DNA of 64,000 nucleotides from positions 39,639 through 103,638 of the forward strand of contig CACWPM010000015.1 of the NCBI GenBank assembly GCA_902762795.1, read 5' to 3'. This stretch comes from Fibrobacter succinogenes (GTDB lineage Bacteria > Fibrobacterota > Fibrobacteria > Fibrobacterales > Fibrobacteraceae). Under the pieces are notes generated by a model. That model was not told the DNA's origin and did no database searches. It saw only the letters and a list, made by a program, of their open reading frames with translations. The translations under genes and the position numbers were made by a program. Shown piece by piece: positions 9,066-18,131 of the stretch. Numbering within the stretch: the first letter of the stretch is position 1; every line of letters starts with the position of its first letter.

Positions 9066-11828
9066 ATGGAAATGGAAACTCGTTATAATCCGAAAATTGT
9101 AGAAGACCGTTGGCACGACCAATGGAACAAGAATAATGATTTTGCCCCGAGCGGAAAGGGTGAACCGTTCTCCGTCGTCATTCCGCCTCCGAACGTTACG
9201 GGTGCTCTGCACCTCGGCCACGCTCTGAACGACACGCTGCAGGACATTCTCGTCCGCTATCGCCGTAAGACTGGTCGCGACACGCTCTGGATTCCGGGCA
9301 CGGACCACGCCGGCATTGCCACGCAGGCTGTCGTCGAAAAGAGACTTTTCCAGGACGAACACAAGACACGCCACGACATTGGCCGCGACGCCCTCGTGGA
9401 ACGCATTTGGAAGTGGAAGGACGAATACGAAGCCCGCATCACGAAGCAGCTCAAGAGTCTTGGCGTTAGCTGCGACTGGAGCCGTCAGCGCTTCACGCTC
9501 GACCCGGTTTGCGCAAAGGCCGTCCGCCACGCATTTTTCAACCTTTTCAAGAAGGGTCTTATCTACCGTGGCAAGCGTCTCGTGAACTGGGACACCAAGC
9601 TCCAGACCGCTGTGGCAGACGATGAAATTTATTACGAAACAGTGAAGGGTCACTTCTGGACGTTCAAGTATCCTCTCGCCGACGGTTCGGGCTTTATCCC
9701 GGTTTCGACGACTCGTCCGGAAACGATCATGGGCGATACGGCTCTCGCTGTGCACCCGAACGACGAACGTTACAAGCAGTTCATCGGCAAGATGCTCAAG
9801 GTTCCGTTCGTGAACCGCGAAATTCCGGTGATTGCAGACGCTATCCTCGTCGATATGGAATTCGGTACGGGTTCCGTGAAGGTGACTCCGGCTCATGACC
9901 CGAACGACTACGCTACGGGCCTCCGCCACAAGCTCCCGATGATCAACATCATGAACGACGACGGCAGCCTCAACGAAAACGCCGGTCCGTTCCAAGGGAT
10001 GAAGGGCCAGGCTGCACGCGACGCCGTGGTGAAGGGTCTCGAAGATCTCGGCCTCCTCATCAAGATTGAAGACCACGAAATGCAGGTGGGTCACTCCGAC
10101 CGTTCCAAGACTGTGATTGAACCGTACTTGAGCGACCAGTGGTTCGTGAAGATGGACGTCCTCGCCGACAACGCCATGAAGGCTGTCACAAGCGGCGAAA
10201 TCAAGATCATTCCGGAACGTTATGCAAACAAGTACCTCGACTGGCTCAAGGAAAAGCGCGACTGGTGCATCAGCCGTCAGCTCTGGTGGGGCCACCGCAT
10301 TCCTATTTGGCACGCCGACGAAACGACGACCGAAGAGGACTTGAACAAGGCATTCGCAGGCCGTAACGACATTTACTATTACAAGGCACAGAACGGCATC
10401 TGGCTCATCTGCTCCGAAGAAGAAAACCTCTCCGAAGACGCTGTTGCCGGTCACAAGATTGTTCAGGAAGAAGACGTGCTCGACACGTGGTTCTCCAGTG
10501 GTCTCTGGCCGCACTCCACGATGGGCTGGCCGGAACAGACGGACACGCTCAAGAAGTACTATCCGACTTCCGTGCTTGTGACGAGCCGCGACATCATTAC
10601 GCTCTGGGTCGCCCGCATGGTGCTCTTCAGCCAGGAAAACATGGGCACGGTTCCGTTCCACACGGTGTATATCCACCCGAAGATTTTGGACGGCAATGGC
10701 ATGACCATGAGCAAGTCCAAGGGCAACGGCGTGGACCCGATGGATATCGAAAAGAAGTACGGCACGGACGCTCTCCGCTTCGTGATGGCAAGCCTCTGCA
10801 CCGACAACCAGGACGTCAGACTCCCGGTGAAGAAGGAAAAGCAGGAAGACGGCACAGTCATCAACACCAGCGAAAAGTTCGAAATTGGTCGTAATTTCTC
10901 GAACAAGCTCTGGAACGCTTGCCGCTTCTTGTTCCCGCACTTGGAACAGGCAGGCGCACTTTCCAAGGAAATGCTCCCGATGGATTCTTCGATCTTCGCA
11001 CTCGAAGACCGCTGGATTCTCTCTCGCTTGAACTCCACCATCCAGGACGCAACGAAGATGCTCGAAGAGTTCCACTTTGCTGAACTCGCCGGCTTCCTCT
11101 ACCGCTTTGTGTGGGACGATGTCTGCTCAAGCTACTTGGAAATCAAGAAGGCCGTGATCAACAGCGAAACGCTCACCGCCGAAAAGAAGAACGCTATGGC
11201 AATCCTCAGCCACGTGCTCCGCGGCGTGATCGACCTGTTGCATCCGGTGATGCCGTTCATCACGGAAGAACTGAACGCAACGCTCTTCCCGGGTTCTGAA
11301 CGCGTGATCAACAGCGCATGGCCGAAGGCTGACACGAGCCTCATCGACGCCAAGATCGAAGCCGCTTTCAACCAGGCATTCGCTGTCGTGGAAAGCGTGC
11401 GTGGCGTGCGCGGTCGCTACAACGTAAGCCCGGCTACCAAGCTCAAGGCTGTAGTGAGCGTCGATACCGCCGAAACCGAAGCAAGCGTGAAGGACTGCCA
11501 GGCTATCATCACCGAACTCGGTGGACTTGAATCGTTCTCTGTGGCCGTGAAGGCTGCAAAGCCGAAGTTCAGCGCAAGCTCCGTGGTGCCGGGAGGCGAA
11601 CTCTACATCCCGCTCGAAGGTATCCTTGACCCGGCTGCAGAAATCGCACGCCTCGAAAAGGAAATTGAAAAGGCCAAGGCTTTCGCCGCTTCTATCGAAC
11701 GCAAGTTGTCGAATGAAAAGTTTGTCAATGGCGCACCTGAAGCAGTTGTCAATGCGGAACGTGTAAAGTTGGCTACTCAGCAGGATATCATCGCCAAAAA
11801 CGAAGCGGCATTGAAAGAACTGAAGTAG
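9066..11828 (+). CDS. valS: Valine--tRNA ligase
   Basis: This 920-residue class I aminoacyl-tRNA synthetase charges tRNA-Val in the cytoplasm. The HIGH signature is the HLGH in PPPNVTGALHLGHAL (about 43-57). The KMSKS signature is MTMSKSKGNG near 545. An editing domain with TTRPET lies between them, an anticodon-binding domain follows, and the C-terminus is the coiled-coil arm typical of ValRS. The ATG lacks a Shine-Dalgarno. The last about 36 codons (from 11718) have codon choices unlike the rest of the gene. A second, better-matching copy of these codons (11926-12036) lies downstream beyond repeat element e. The gene is complete, but its 3' end may have been replaced. Confidence 0.97.
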   Translation: MEMETRYNPKIVEDRWHDQWNKNNDFAPSGKGEPFSVVIPPPNVTGALHLGHALNDTLQDILVRYRRKTGRDTLWIPGTDHAGIATQAVVEKRLFQDEHKTRHDIGRDALVERIWKWKDEYEARITKQLKSLGVSCDWSRQRFTLDPVCAKAVRHAFFNLFKKGLIYRGKRLVNWDTKLQTAVADDEIYYETVKGHFWTFKYPLADGSGFIPVSTTRPETIMGDTALAVHPNDERYKQFIGKMLKVPFVNREIPVIADAILVDMEFGTGSVKVTPAHDPNDYATGLRHKLPMINIMNDDGSLNENAGPFQGMKGQAARDAVVKGLEDLGLLIKIEDHEMQVGHSDRSKTVIEPYLSDQWFVKMDVLADNAMKAVTSGEIKIIPERYANKYLDWLKEKRDWCISRQLWWGHRIPIWHADETTTEEDLNKAFAGRNDIYYYKAQNGIWLICSEEENLSEDAVAGHKIVQEEDVLDTWFSSGLWPHSTMGWPEQTDTLKKYYPTSVLVTSRDIITLWVARMVLFSQENMGTVPFHTVYIHPKILDGNGMTMSKSKGNGVDPMDIEKKYGTDALRFVMASLCTDNQDVRLPVKKEKQEDGTVINTSEKFEIGRNFSNKLWNACRFLFPHLEQAGALSKEMLPMDSSIFALEDRWILSRLNSTIQDATKMLEEFHFAELAGFLYRFVWDDVCSSYLEIKKAVINSETLTAEKKNAMAILSHVLRGVIDLLHPVMPFITEELNATLFPGSERVINSAWPKADTSLIDAKIEAAFNQAFAVVESVRGVRGRYNVSPATKLKAVVSVDTAETEASVKDCQAIITELGGLESFSVAVKAAKPKFSASSVVPGGELYIPLEGILDPAAEIARLEKEIEKAKAFAASIERKLSNEKFVNGAPEAVVNAERVKLATQQDIIAKNEAALKELK

Positions 11829-11835
11829 TATTCCA

Positions 11836-11930
11836 ATGACAAATGCGTAAGGCGAGAGTCGCGGGCAAATTTATTTGCACATGACCGAGCCCAGCATTTG
11901 GTACTTGAGCGAAGCGAAAGTACCAAAGTT
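11836..11930 (+). repeat. T-core-T'-GNA-T element, copy e, after valS
   Basis: The core is GGCGAGAGTCGCG ... CATGACCGAGCC around GCAAA-TTTA-TTTGC. The outer stem is AAATGC with GCATTT, and the final hairpin is GGTACTTGAGC-GAA-GCGAAAGTACC. It separates the present valS stop from a second copy of the valS 3' end. Confidence 0.8.
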
Positions 11931-12036
11931 CGTGAACGGAGCTCCGGAAGCTGTCGTGAACGCCGAACGCGTGAAGCTCGCTACACAGCAGGCCATCATC
12001 GCAAAGAGTACTAAGGCACTCGAAGAACTTCGCTAA
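11926..12036 (+). pseudogene. Detached second copy of the valS 3' end
   Basis: The 36 codons AAG TTC GTG ... CTT CGC followed by TAA encode KFVNGAPEAVVNAERV and onward. They share 30 of 36 residues with the present valS end. Among the first 22 identical residues, 15 codons differ synonymously. The GTG, AAC and CTC choices match the body of valS, and the downstream terminator at 12119 follows this copy. It is therefore best read as the original gene end, displaced when element e and a new end arrived. Confidence 0.85.
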
Positions 12037-12065
12037 CAGCGGGCTCGCGGATTGTGTCATCTAGG

Positions 12066-12100
12066 CCCTTCGACAAGCTCTGGGTAAACTCCGTCGAAGG
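12066..12100 (+). repeat. CCTTCGACAAGCTC-type inverted repeat
   Basis: CCTTCGAC and GTCGAAGG form a hairpin. The same sequence type recurs at 36271-36321. Confidence 0.5.
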
Positions 12101-12118
12101 ATCTAAAAAACATTAAGC

Positions 12119-12147
12119 AGGCACTCCGTATGGAGCGCCTGTTTTTG
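12119..12147 (+). terminator. Rho-independent terminator (ancestral valS)
   Basis: GGC-A-CTCC pairs with GGAG-C-GCC around GTAT and is followed by TTTTT. From 12150 to 12599 there is only AT-rich DNA with the possible operators listed below. Confidence 0.7.
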
Positions 12148-12371
12148 TTTATACGCACTCAATCGAAGACGCTACGGGCGCAAGTGCCATTCATTACTTA
12201 ACAAGAACCAGCATCTCTGCAGTTTAAAGCCGAGTTCGACTACAAGCACACTTATTTTTCCACCATTTTAAGACAAATCCATCGTAACAAAAAAAATCCA
12301 CTTTGCAATCCTGAAAAAAGCGACCAAGCCCCCATTAATCGACTTCATAAATGTAAATTTTTCTTATCATA

Positions 12372-12454
12372 ACACATGTGTTTTCACGTATTTTGCGTAT
12401 CATAATCATAGAAAAAATACATATTTCCGTACTATACGAAACATTTTCACGTAT
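12372..12454 (+). promoter_or_regulatory. Possible operator pair
   Basis: TTTTCACGTAT occurs at 12381 and again at 12444, 63 bp apart, next to the palindrome ACACATGTGT. It lies in a very AT-rich gap before the lipoprotein gene. The binding protein is unknown. Confidence 0.3.
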
Positions 12455-12548
12455 CATGATCAAGAGCCTCATTATACACAATCTTATGTAAATTATACAC
12501 GACCGTCTTACATACAAAGAAAGTGTATCTTTTTTATTTTTCGTTATC

Positions 12549-12556
12549 TATATTTG
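12549..12556 (+). promoter_or_regulatory. Promoter box TATATTTG
   Basis: This matches the TAnnTTTG -7 motif of Bacteroidota promoters. It lies 43 nt before the lipoprotein ATG, leaving room for the AGGAGG leader. Confidence 0.4.
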
Positions 12557-12599
12557 GAATACAGAACACAACGCAGAATACAAACAGGAGGATATTCTG

Positions 12600-14162
12600 A
12601 TGAAACATACAAAGAAAAAAATGTTGAATAAAGTATCAATCTGTGCAATAGCCGCAGCATCCATGGCATTCACAGCTTGCGATTATCTCAACACACTCTT
12701 ACCACCGGACCAAAACGATCCGCCAATAATCACCCCGCCAGTTGCAAGTTCTTCTAGCTTCAAAGTACAATCGTCATCTGCAATTGTACCGCCAAACGGC
12801 CAGTTCCAGACATGGTACGGCTTCACCGGCGAAGCACAAATTCAAACCGGATTAGGCAACGAAACGCTAACCTCCGGCTACTGGTATACTTATGACGATA
12901 CTGGCGAAGGCGGCAAATCTCACATCATTTGGCCCACAGCGCTCGGCAACGATTACAGCGACGACGCCCTTGATCCGGTCATCCTGCATTGCAACGGTCT
13001 TTGCGGTACAGCAGTTCTCGACAAGGGTTCCATGACTTACCACCCGTTCGTCGGCGCAGCTTTCAATTTAGTCGGCGAAACAAGCGCTGCTGACCCGACC
13101 CCGGCCGCAGGCGATGCTTCTAGCATGGGCGGTATCTGCATTACATATTCTTCTGACATAGCACCAACCCTGCAAATGGGTCTCGGCGACGCTGTAGAAG
13201 CATCCATCGGTTACGCCCTTCCTGCTGCAAGTCTCCCCAAAAGCGTGAACGGCATAACCAAGCACATCGCGTGGTCCGATTTCAAGCAGCCAACCTGGTA
13301 TAAGGGCGGTGTAACATTCTCCGGTCCCGAAGCCGCAAAGCAGCTCGTCAATCTCAAGTTCAACATGCAGGCCGCACCGGGCAGCTACAATTTCAACATC
13401 ATGGCAATCGGTCCGTACGGTGGCTGCGAGCAAACGACAATTCCGCCGATTGATCCGCCAAACCCCATTGACCCGCCGAAACCCCCTACGCCGGGAAAAT
13501 TCCAGACATGGTTTGGCAGCAATGGTGAATACAAAATTTATACCGGATATGACAACGGATCGGAAACATCTGGTTACTGGTATTCCTACGGAGATGATAT
13601 TGACGGAGGATTATCTCAAATCATTTGGCCTGTAGAGATGAACAACGGCTTCTTCGAAGACGCTATGGACCCGATTATTGAATACTGCGGTGGACTTTGT
13701 GGAATTGCTCATCTTGACAAAGGCAACTTGATGTACAATCCATTTATCGGCGTAGGCTTCAACATCGCTGGCGAAGGACCGGATGGAACCCCTACCGCAG
13801 CCAATGCTTCCGATATGGGCGGCGTCTGCATTACATATAAATCGGATATCGCTCCGATGCTTGAAATGGGTCTCGGAGATGCAGTGGATGCAACCATCGG
13901 TTACGCACAACCTTATGTATCACTCCCCAAAAGCTCCTCTATGGAAACGACAAAATTCCTCAAGTGGTCCGATTTCAAGCAGCCTTCCTGGTACAAGGGT
14001 GATGTCAAAATTTCCGGCGAAGAAGCAGCAAAGATTCTTGTCTCACTCAAATTCAGGTTGCAGGGAGCATCAGGTGAATACGATTTCAACATCCTGTCCA
14101 TTGGACCGTATAATGGAGGATCTTGCGCTCCGTACCCAATTCGCATCACCACAAACAACTAG
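12600..14162 (+). CDS. Lipoprotein with two tandem beta-sandwich-like domains
   Basis: This 520-residue lipoprotein has a signal peptide with lipobox FTAC (Cys27). A Ser/Pro linker follows, then two homologous domains of about 190 residues (about 68-280 and 302-510) separated by a Pro-rich linker. Each repeat starts FQTWYG/FQTWFG, continues SGYWY, HIIWP/QIIWP, GGxCITY and MGLGDAV, and ends WSDFKQPxWYKG and FNIxxIGPY. This resembles the carbohydrate-binding, jelly-roll type modules attached to Fibrobacter surface enzymes, but no catalytic motif is present. The likely role is binding at the cell surface, by inference. An AGGAGG site lies 8 nt before the ATG. Confidence 0.65.
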   Translation: MKHTKKKMLNKVSICAIAAASMAFTACDYLNTLLPPDQNDPPIITPPVASSSSFKVQSSSAIVPPNGQFQTWYGFTGEAQIQTGLGNETLTSGYWYTYDDTGEGGKSHIIWPTALGNDYSDDALDPVILHCNGLCGTAVLDKGSMTYHPFVGAAFNLVGETSAADPTPAAGDASSMGGICITYSSDIAPTLQMGLGDAVEASIGYALPAASLPKSVNGITKHIAWSDFKQPTWYKGGVTFSGPEAAKQLVNLKFNMQAAPGSYNFNIMAIGPYGGCEQTTIPPIDPPNPIDPPKPPTPGKFQTWFGSNGEYKIYTGYDNGSETSGYWYSYGDDIDGGLSQIIWPVEMNNGFFEDAMDPIIEYCGGLCGIAHLDKGNLMYNPFIGVGFNIAGEGPDGTPTAANASDMGGVCITYKSDIAPMLEMGLGDAVDATIGYAQPYVSLPKSSSMETTKFLKWSDFKQPSWYKGDVKISGEEAAKILVSLKFRLQGASGEYDFNILSIGPYNGGSCAPYPIRITTNN

Positions 14163-14199
14163 CCTAAAAATTACTTCTCGTAGATAACTCCTTATGTTA

Positions 14200-14229
14200 A
14201 AAAGTCCCACACTTTTGTGTGGGACTTTT
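14200..14229. terminator. Bidirectional terminator
   Basis: AAAAGTCCCACAC and GTGTGGGACTTTT pair around TTTT. It serves the converging lipoprotein gene and purF. Confidence 0.8.
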
Positions 14230-14296
14230 CATATTCAACGTAAATGAGTTCACGGGCTTTCCGCAGCTAGAAGCAGGCGGTATATCGAATCGCGGA

Positions 14297-15772
14297 TTAT
14301 TCCTTGTCCTTCTTTTCCTTATCGTGGCAATGGCACGGGCAATGATAGCAGTCGCCCGTTTCGGCATAGTCCTTGCCAGTCCAGCAATAAGTGCAAAGCT
14401 GATCTTCCGGGAGGCCGATAGCCTGGATCAAGTCGTCAATGCGCTGGAACGCAAGCGACGTGAGGTTCAGCTTCTTGCGGATGTATTCGACCATGTCCTT
14501 GTACGGCTGGCCATTCGGATCCGTGTACTTGTCGAGATCGGCATTTTCACCTTCCTGGTCGCGAATGTAACGGCGCGTGATGAGGTCGTATTCATTCTTG
14601 GAACGGGAGAAGTTGATGAACTTGCACGGATAAACGAGCGGCGGACAAGCGATACGCATGTGCGTTTCCTTGCAGCCCATCGAATAAAGTTTTGCAGCCT
14701 GCTTGCCGAGCTGTGTTCCGCGAACGATGGAATCGTCGCAGAAGACGAGGCGACGGTCCTTGATGAGTCCCGGAATAGGGATGAGCTTCATCGAGGCGAC
14801 ATGTTCGCGCTGGCGCTGGTCTTGCGGCATAAAGGAACGTGCCCAAGTCGGCGTGTACTTCACAAACGGACGTGCAAACTTGATGCCTGCTTCGTGAGCA
14901 TAGCCCAATGCATGAGACGTACCGGAGTCCGGAATACCGCAAGCGGCGTCAGCCTCGGTCGGGGTGCGCTTGGCAAGAGCAGAACCGCAACGGTAACGAG
15001 TCATTTCCACGTTACGTCCTTCGTAACTGGAGGCCGGATAACCGTAATAAACCCAGAGGAACGAACAAATTGCCATTTTCTTACGCGGTTCCACGAGCGT
15101 CGTATCGCCATCCGGCGTGAGTTCGACCACTTCACCAGGACCAAGATCACGAACGTATTCGTAACCGAGATTCGGCAGAGCGCAGCTTTCTTGCAAAGCA
15201 ATCATCGCGCCGTTCTTTTTGCCGAGGATAACTGCCGTACGGCCCCACTTGTCGCGGCACGCATAAAAACGCCCCGTACTATCCATAATCAGCACGGAGC
15301 AGCTTCCCTTGACTTTGTCCTGAACGTACTTGAGCCCATCGACGATGGAATCCTGAGTAGCAATAAGGGCCGACACCACTTCGGTCGGTCCTACCATGCC
15401 ACTCGTCGTCGAGAACTGGAGCTGCATACAGTTGTTGCGGAAAAGTTCGTTCTTGATATCTTCGATGTTCGTGATGAGGCCTACAGTCACAATCGCGAAC
15501 GTTCCCAGCTTGGAAGTCATGACGAGCGGCTGCGGGTCCGTGTCAGAGATGACGCCTAAGCCAACCTTGCCGGAAAAATGTGTTAAATCGTGTTCAAACT
15601 TACTGCGGAACGGAGTGTTCTGGATGTTGTGAATCGAGCGATGGAAAACGCCATCCGATTTCAAAACAGCCATACCGCCGCGGTGAGTGCCAAGGTGAGA
15701 ATGGTAGTCGGTTCCGTAAAAGAGATCGCAAACGCAGTCTTCTTTGGAAATAACACCACAAAAGCCGCCCAT
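14297..15772 (-). CDS. purF: Amidophosphoribosyltransferase
   Basis: The first committed step of purine synthesis: it transfers the glutamine amide to PRPP. I place the start at MGGFCGVIS, preceded by AGGAG, rather than 26 codons upstream. Cys5 is the N-terminal nucleophile after processing, followed by a class II glutamine amidotransferase domain (GTHRGG). The PRPP-binding motif is LVFCDDSIVRGTQ. The C-terminus is Cys-rich (CTYCWTG, then CYHCPCHCH), which extends the region where other PurF proteins bind an Fe-S cluster. The product is about 491 residues, normal for the family. The gene stands alone between convergent lipoprotein and secreted-protein genes. It has no visible PUR-box or riboswitch. 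Confidence 0.93.
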   Translation of the reverse strand: MGGFCGVISKEDCVCDLFYGTDYHSHLGTHRGGMAVLKSDGVFHRSIHNIQNTPFRSKFEHDLTHFSGKVGLGVISDTDPQPLVMTSKLGTFAIVTVGLITNIEDIKNELFRNNCMQLQFSTTSGMVGPTEVVSALIATQDSIVDGLKYVQDKVKGSCSVLIMDSTGRFYACRDKWGRTAVILGKKNGAMIALQESCALPNLGYEYVRDLGPGEVVELTPDGDTTLVEPRKKMAICSFLWVYYGYPASSYEGRNVEMTRYRCGSALAKRTPTEADAACGIPDSGTSHALGYAHEAGIKFARPFVKYTPTWARSFMPQDQRQREHVASMKLIPIPGLIKDRRLVFCDDSIVRGTQLGKQAAKLYSMGCKETHMRIACPPLVYPCKFINFSRSKNEYDLITRRYIRDQEGENADLDKYTDPNGQPYKDMVEYIRKKLNLTSLAFQRIDDLIQAIGLPEDQLCTYCWTGKDYAETGDCYHCPCHCHDKEKKDKE

Positions 15773-15946
15773 ATAAGACTCCTGGATAGAAAAGGATTTT
15801 CCACGCACAAAAATAGAAATCTTGCGCCGTCTGCAAAGAGTAAACCGCAAAAAAAAATTATTTCTGTAAGCTACATCCCCGTCCCCTGGAGGGGCTTAGC
15901 CCTGATAGGGTCCACCGGCCATTTTCCCACGTAACAAAAACGTAAA

Positions 15947-17014
15947 TTACGGTTTTCGGCGTTTCAGGCCATATTCAATTTTTCCATTTCTTCGGATTAT
16001 AAGGTAGTCGCAATACTCGGGTGCAACAAGATAGAAGCCTTTGCCAACAGGTTTATACGTTGAAAGATCTTTCTCACAATAATCACGAGAAGCTACGGAA
16101 GAATTACAATACAAGTGTTTCGCATAAGACGGAATTCTTTTCAGCATGGGTTGCCGGCATCTTCTTATATCAATATCACGAAATTCCTTATCCAGTGATA
16201 CACCTAAAAGCATATCATTTGCAGGATACGAAAGCGACGAAACAAGAATATCTCCACTATCACTCAGCATAAATTCATATTCAGAACTAAAATCATAACC
16301 CCACCCACCGACACCGCATTCGCCAGCGTGACCCAAAATTCTGCCTTCACGCCCTATTTGCAATGTTCCTACATATTTTCCAGACATACCTGTATTTTTC
16401 CATACATCATCTATAGACATACGAAACTTTCCATCAGCTATATATTTCTCATAGTTTATTTTTGCAATTAGCGATTCCTGAGATGATTCATTTCGCTTTC
16501 GTCCTTTTTCTAGCAACCATTTCAAGAATGAAGGATTTCTATAAATAGATTTTTCAATTTTTTCATACAATTTAATTTCATCTATGGGAGACTTTTCAAA
16601 AGACAAAGAATCTTCACTTAGAAAGACCTTTCTTTCCAGAAAATTTCTAAAAGCACCCTTCTTTTCTAACGGCCAATCAAATCTAAATAACACATTTTCA
16701 AACAGACTTTTCGCTTTAGGAACTGCATAAATCGAATAATCTTCAGCAATTTCATAACAGTTCCAAACACCGCGTCCCTGAACATAGACTGGTCGAGTTC
16801 TCATATTTGTAACATCAAAAGTTTTCTCAAATTCAACAAATCTCGAATCTTGGCGAGCTTTGTTCAACGCATAGGAATCCCCGGCATTCACCGTGGACCA
16901 AGGCTTAGTTTTCGCTAAAGGTTTGAGAATTCCAACAGAAGAAGATTGTTCTTTAGCACAAACCGAGGCAGCACATACAAACAAAATAATAAATGAAATT
17001 TTTCCAAGTTTCAT
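15947..17014 (-). CDS. Secreted protein, paralogue 1 of a four-gene family
   Basis: This 355-residue protein has a signal peptide (residues 1-20, ending VCA). It belongs to a family of four tandem genes sharing the segment NPSFEKWL/NPSFLKWL, the core GKYVGTL or GKYIGTL, a FxLSDSGDI-like stretch, and the ending CDYLIIRxxGxIEYG. No enzyme motif is recognised. Conserved Cys residues suggest disulfides in an exported protein. It is the last gene of the minus-strand run 20624-15947. Function is unknown; tandem divergence suggests surface or interaction proteins. Confidence 0.6.
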   Translation of the reverse strand: MKLGKISFIILFVCAASVCAKEQSSSVGILKPLAKTKPWSTVNAGDSYALNKARQDSRFVEFEKTFDVTNMRTRPVYVQGRGVWNCYEIAEDYSIYAVPKAKSLFENVLFRFDWPLEKKGAFRNFLERKVFLSEDSLSFEKSPIDEIKLYEKIEKSIYRNPSFLKWLLEKGRKRNESSQESLIAKINYEKYIADGKFRMSIDDVWKNTGMSGKYVGTLQIGREGRILGHAGECGVGGWGYDFSSEYEFMLSDSGDILVSSLSYPANDMLLGVSLDKEFRDIDIRRCRQPMLKRIPSYAKHLYCNSSVASRDYCEKDLSTYKPVGKGFYLVAPEYCDYLIIRRNGKIEYGLKRRKP

Positions 17015-17063
17015 TCCAATTCCAGCAACATGAATTTATCCTATTCTAAAATAGAAATCTGAA

Positions 17064-18110
17064 TTATGGCAATGTTGCAAAAACATGAAAAATAAATTTC
17101 ACAAGCATGGGTTCTCGTTTTTTACAAATCCTCCGATTTCGGGCCGTATTCGATTGTACCATCATTGCGGATGATAAGGTAGTCGCAATATTCAGTCTTA
17201 TAGTATTTTGAACGCCATTCTGCGCAACGAAGTCTTCAACATATGATAAAATTCCTTTAGAAGATTTTTGAACCTTGCATTGTTTCAATCTAGCATCCGC
17301 AAAATGTCCGATTTCATTCCAAGAGACATCTAATATATTTTCTTTTTTAGAATTCCATAACGACATCCTTATTTCAGGAACGAAAACATCCCCATTATCA
17401 CCCAACAAAAAATAAGGTGATCCACAGTATTCAACTCTAGAACAAAAATCTGGAGCTTCACAAAAAGCTAATGTACCAATATATTTACCAGATTTTACGA
17501 TTTTATTCCAAGCATTTTCTATAGGTTCGTCAGAATCGTACCAAGATTTACCCCCTACATGTATATCTTTTTGATTCTTTATCACTGCAATATTTTCATA
17601 AATAAGTTCTTCTTGATCGCTCATCACTAAAAATTTATTAGCAATTAATAATTGACGAGTTTTTTTCCCCTCCGCACGTTCCTTAGCATTTTTTTCCAAC
17701 CATTTTTCGAAAGATGGATTTTTATGGATAGCAGCCGCCATTTTCTTAAAAGATTCTACATCATCTAATGGAGATTTTTTAAACAAACTATCCGCAAAAG
17801 TCATTTCGAATTTAAAAATTATACTTTCAAGAGGTATTTTTTCTTTGGGTGTTACATAAAAGGTGAAATTTTTTCCGACAATTTCACAAGAACCAGTTAA
17901 CATCATCTCTGCTCTTACTTTTTTTACATCAAAAAAAATTTCAAAATCCTTAAAATTTGGATCAAGACGAGCACAATCCATATCATCAGAAAAACAAAAC
18001 CTAGTCTTTGGTAACAAGAGTTTATTTTCACAAGGACCGGGCATATATTTACAAGCATAAACATCCAAAACAAGTAATAAGCAAACAACAAAACTAATTT
18101 TCTTAATCAT
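17064..18110 (-). pseudogene. Secreted protein, paralogue 2, frameshifted near the 3' end
   Basis: I start it at MIKKISFVVCLLLVLDVYAC, a signal peptide, after an A/G-rich leader. It is close to paralogue 3 throughout. After SYVEDF it lacks 31 nt present in paralogue 3, which shifts the frame. The current frame then runs to 17064 with an unrelated tail. In the shifted frame the family ending CDYLIIRNDGTIEYG is intact and stops at TAA 17122-17124. The gene may therefore be inactive, or it makes a protein with a novel C-terminus. Confidence 0.7.
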
Positions 18111-18131
18111 AAAAACCGCTCTCGTCAAAAA

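Noticed and set aside
8958..11075. A 705-codon minus-strand frame opposite valS
   Set aside because: Shadow of valS codon bias; the composition is His/Val/Arg-rich without any domain, and valS is certain.
14219..15559. A 446-codon frame opposite purF
   Set aside because: purF is unmistakable, and the frame starts inside the shared terminator.
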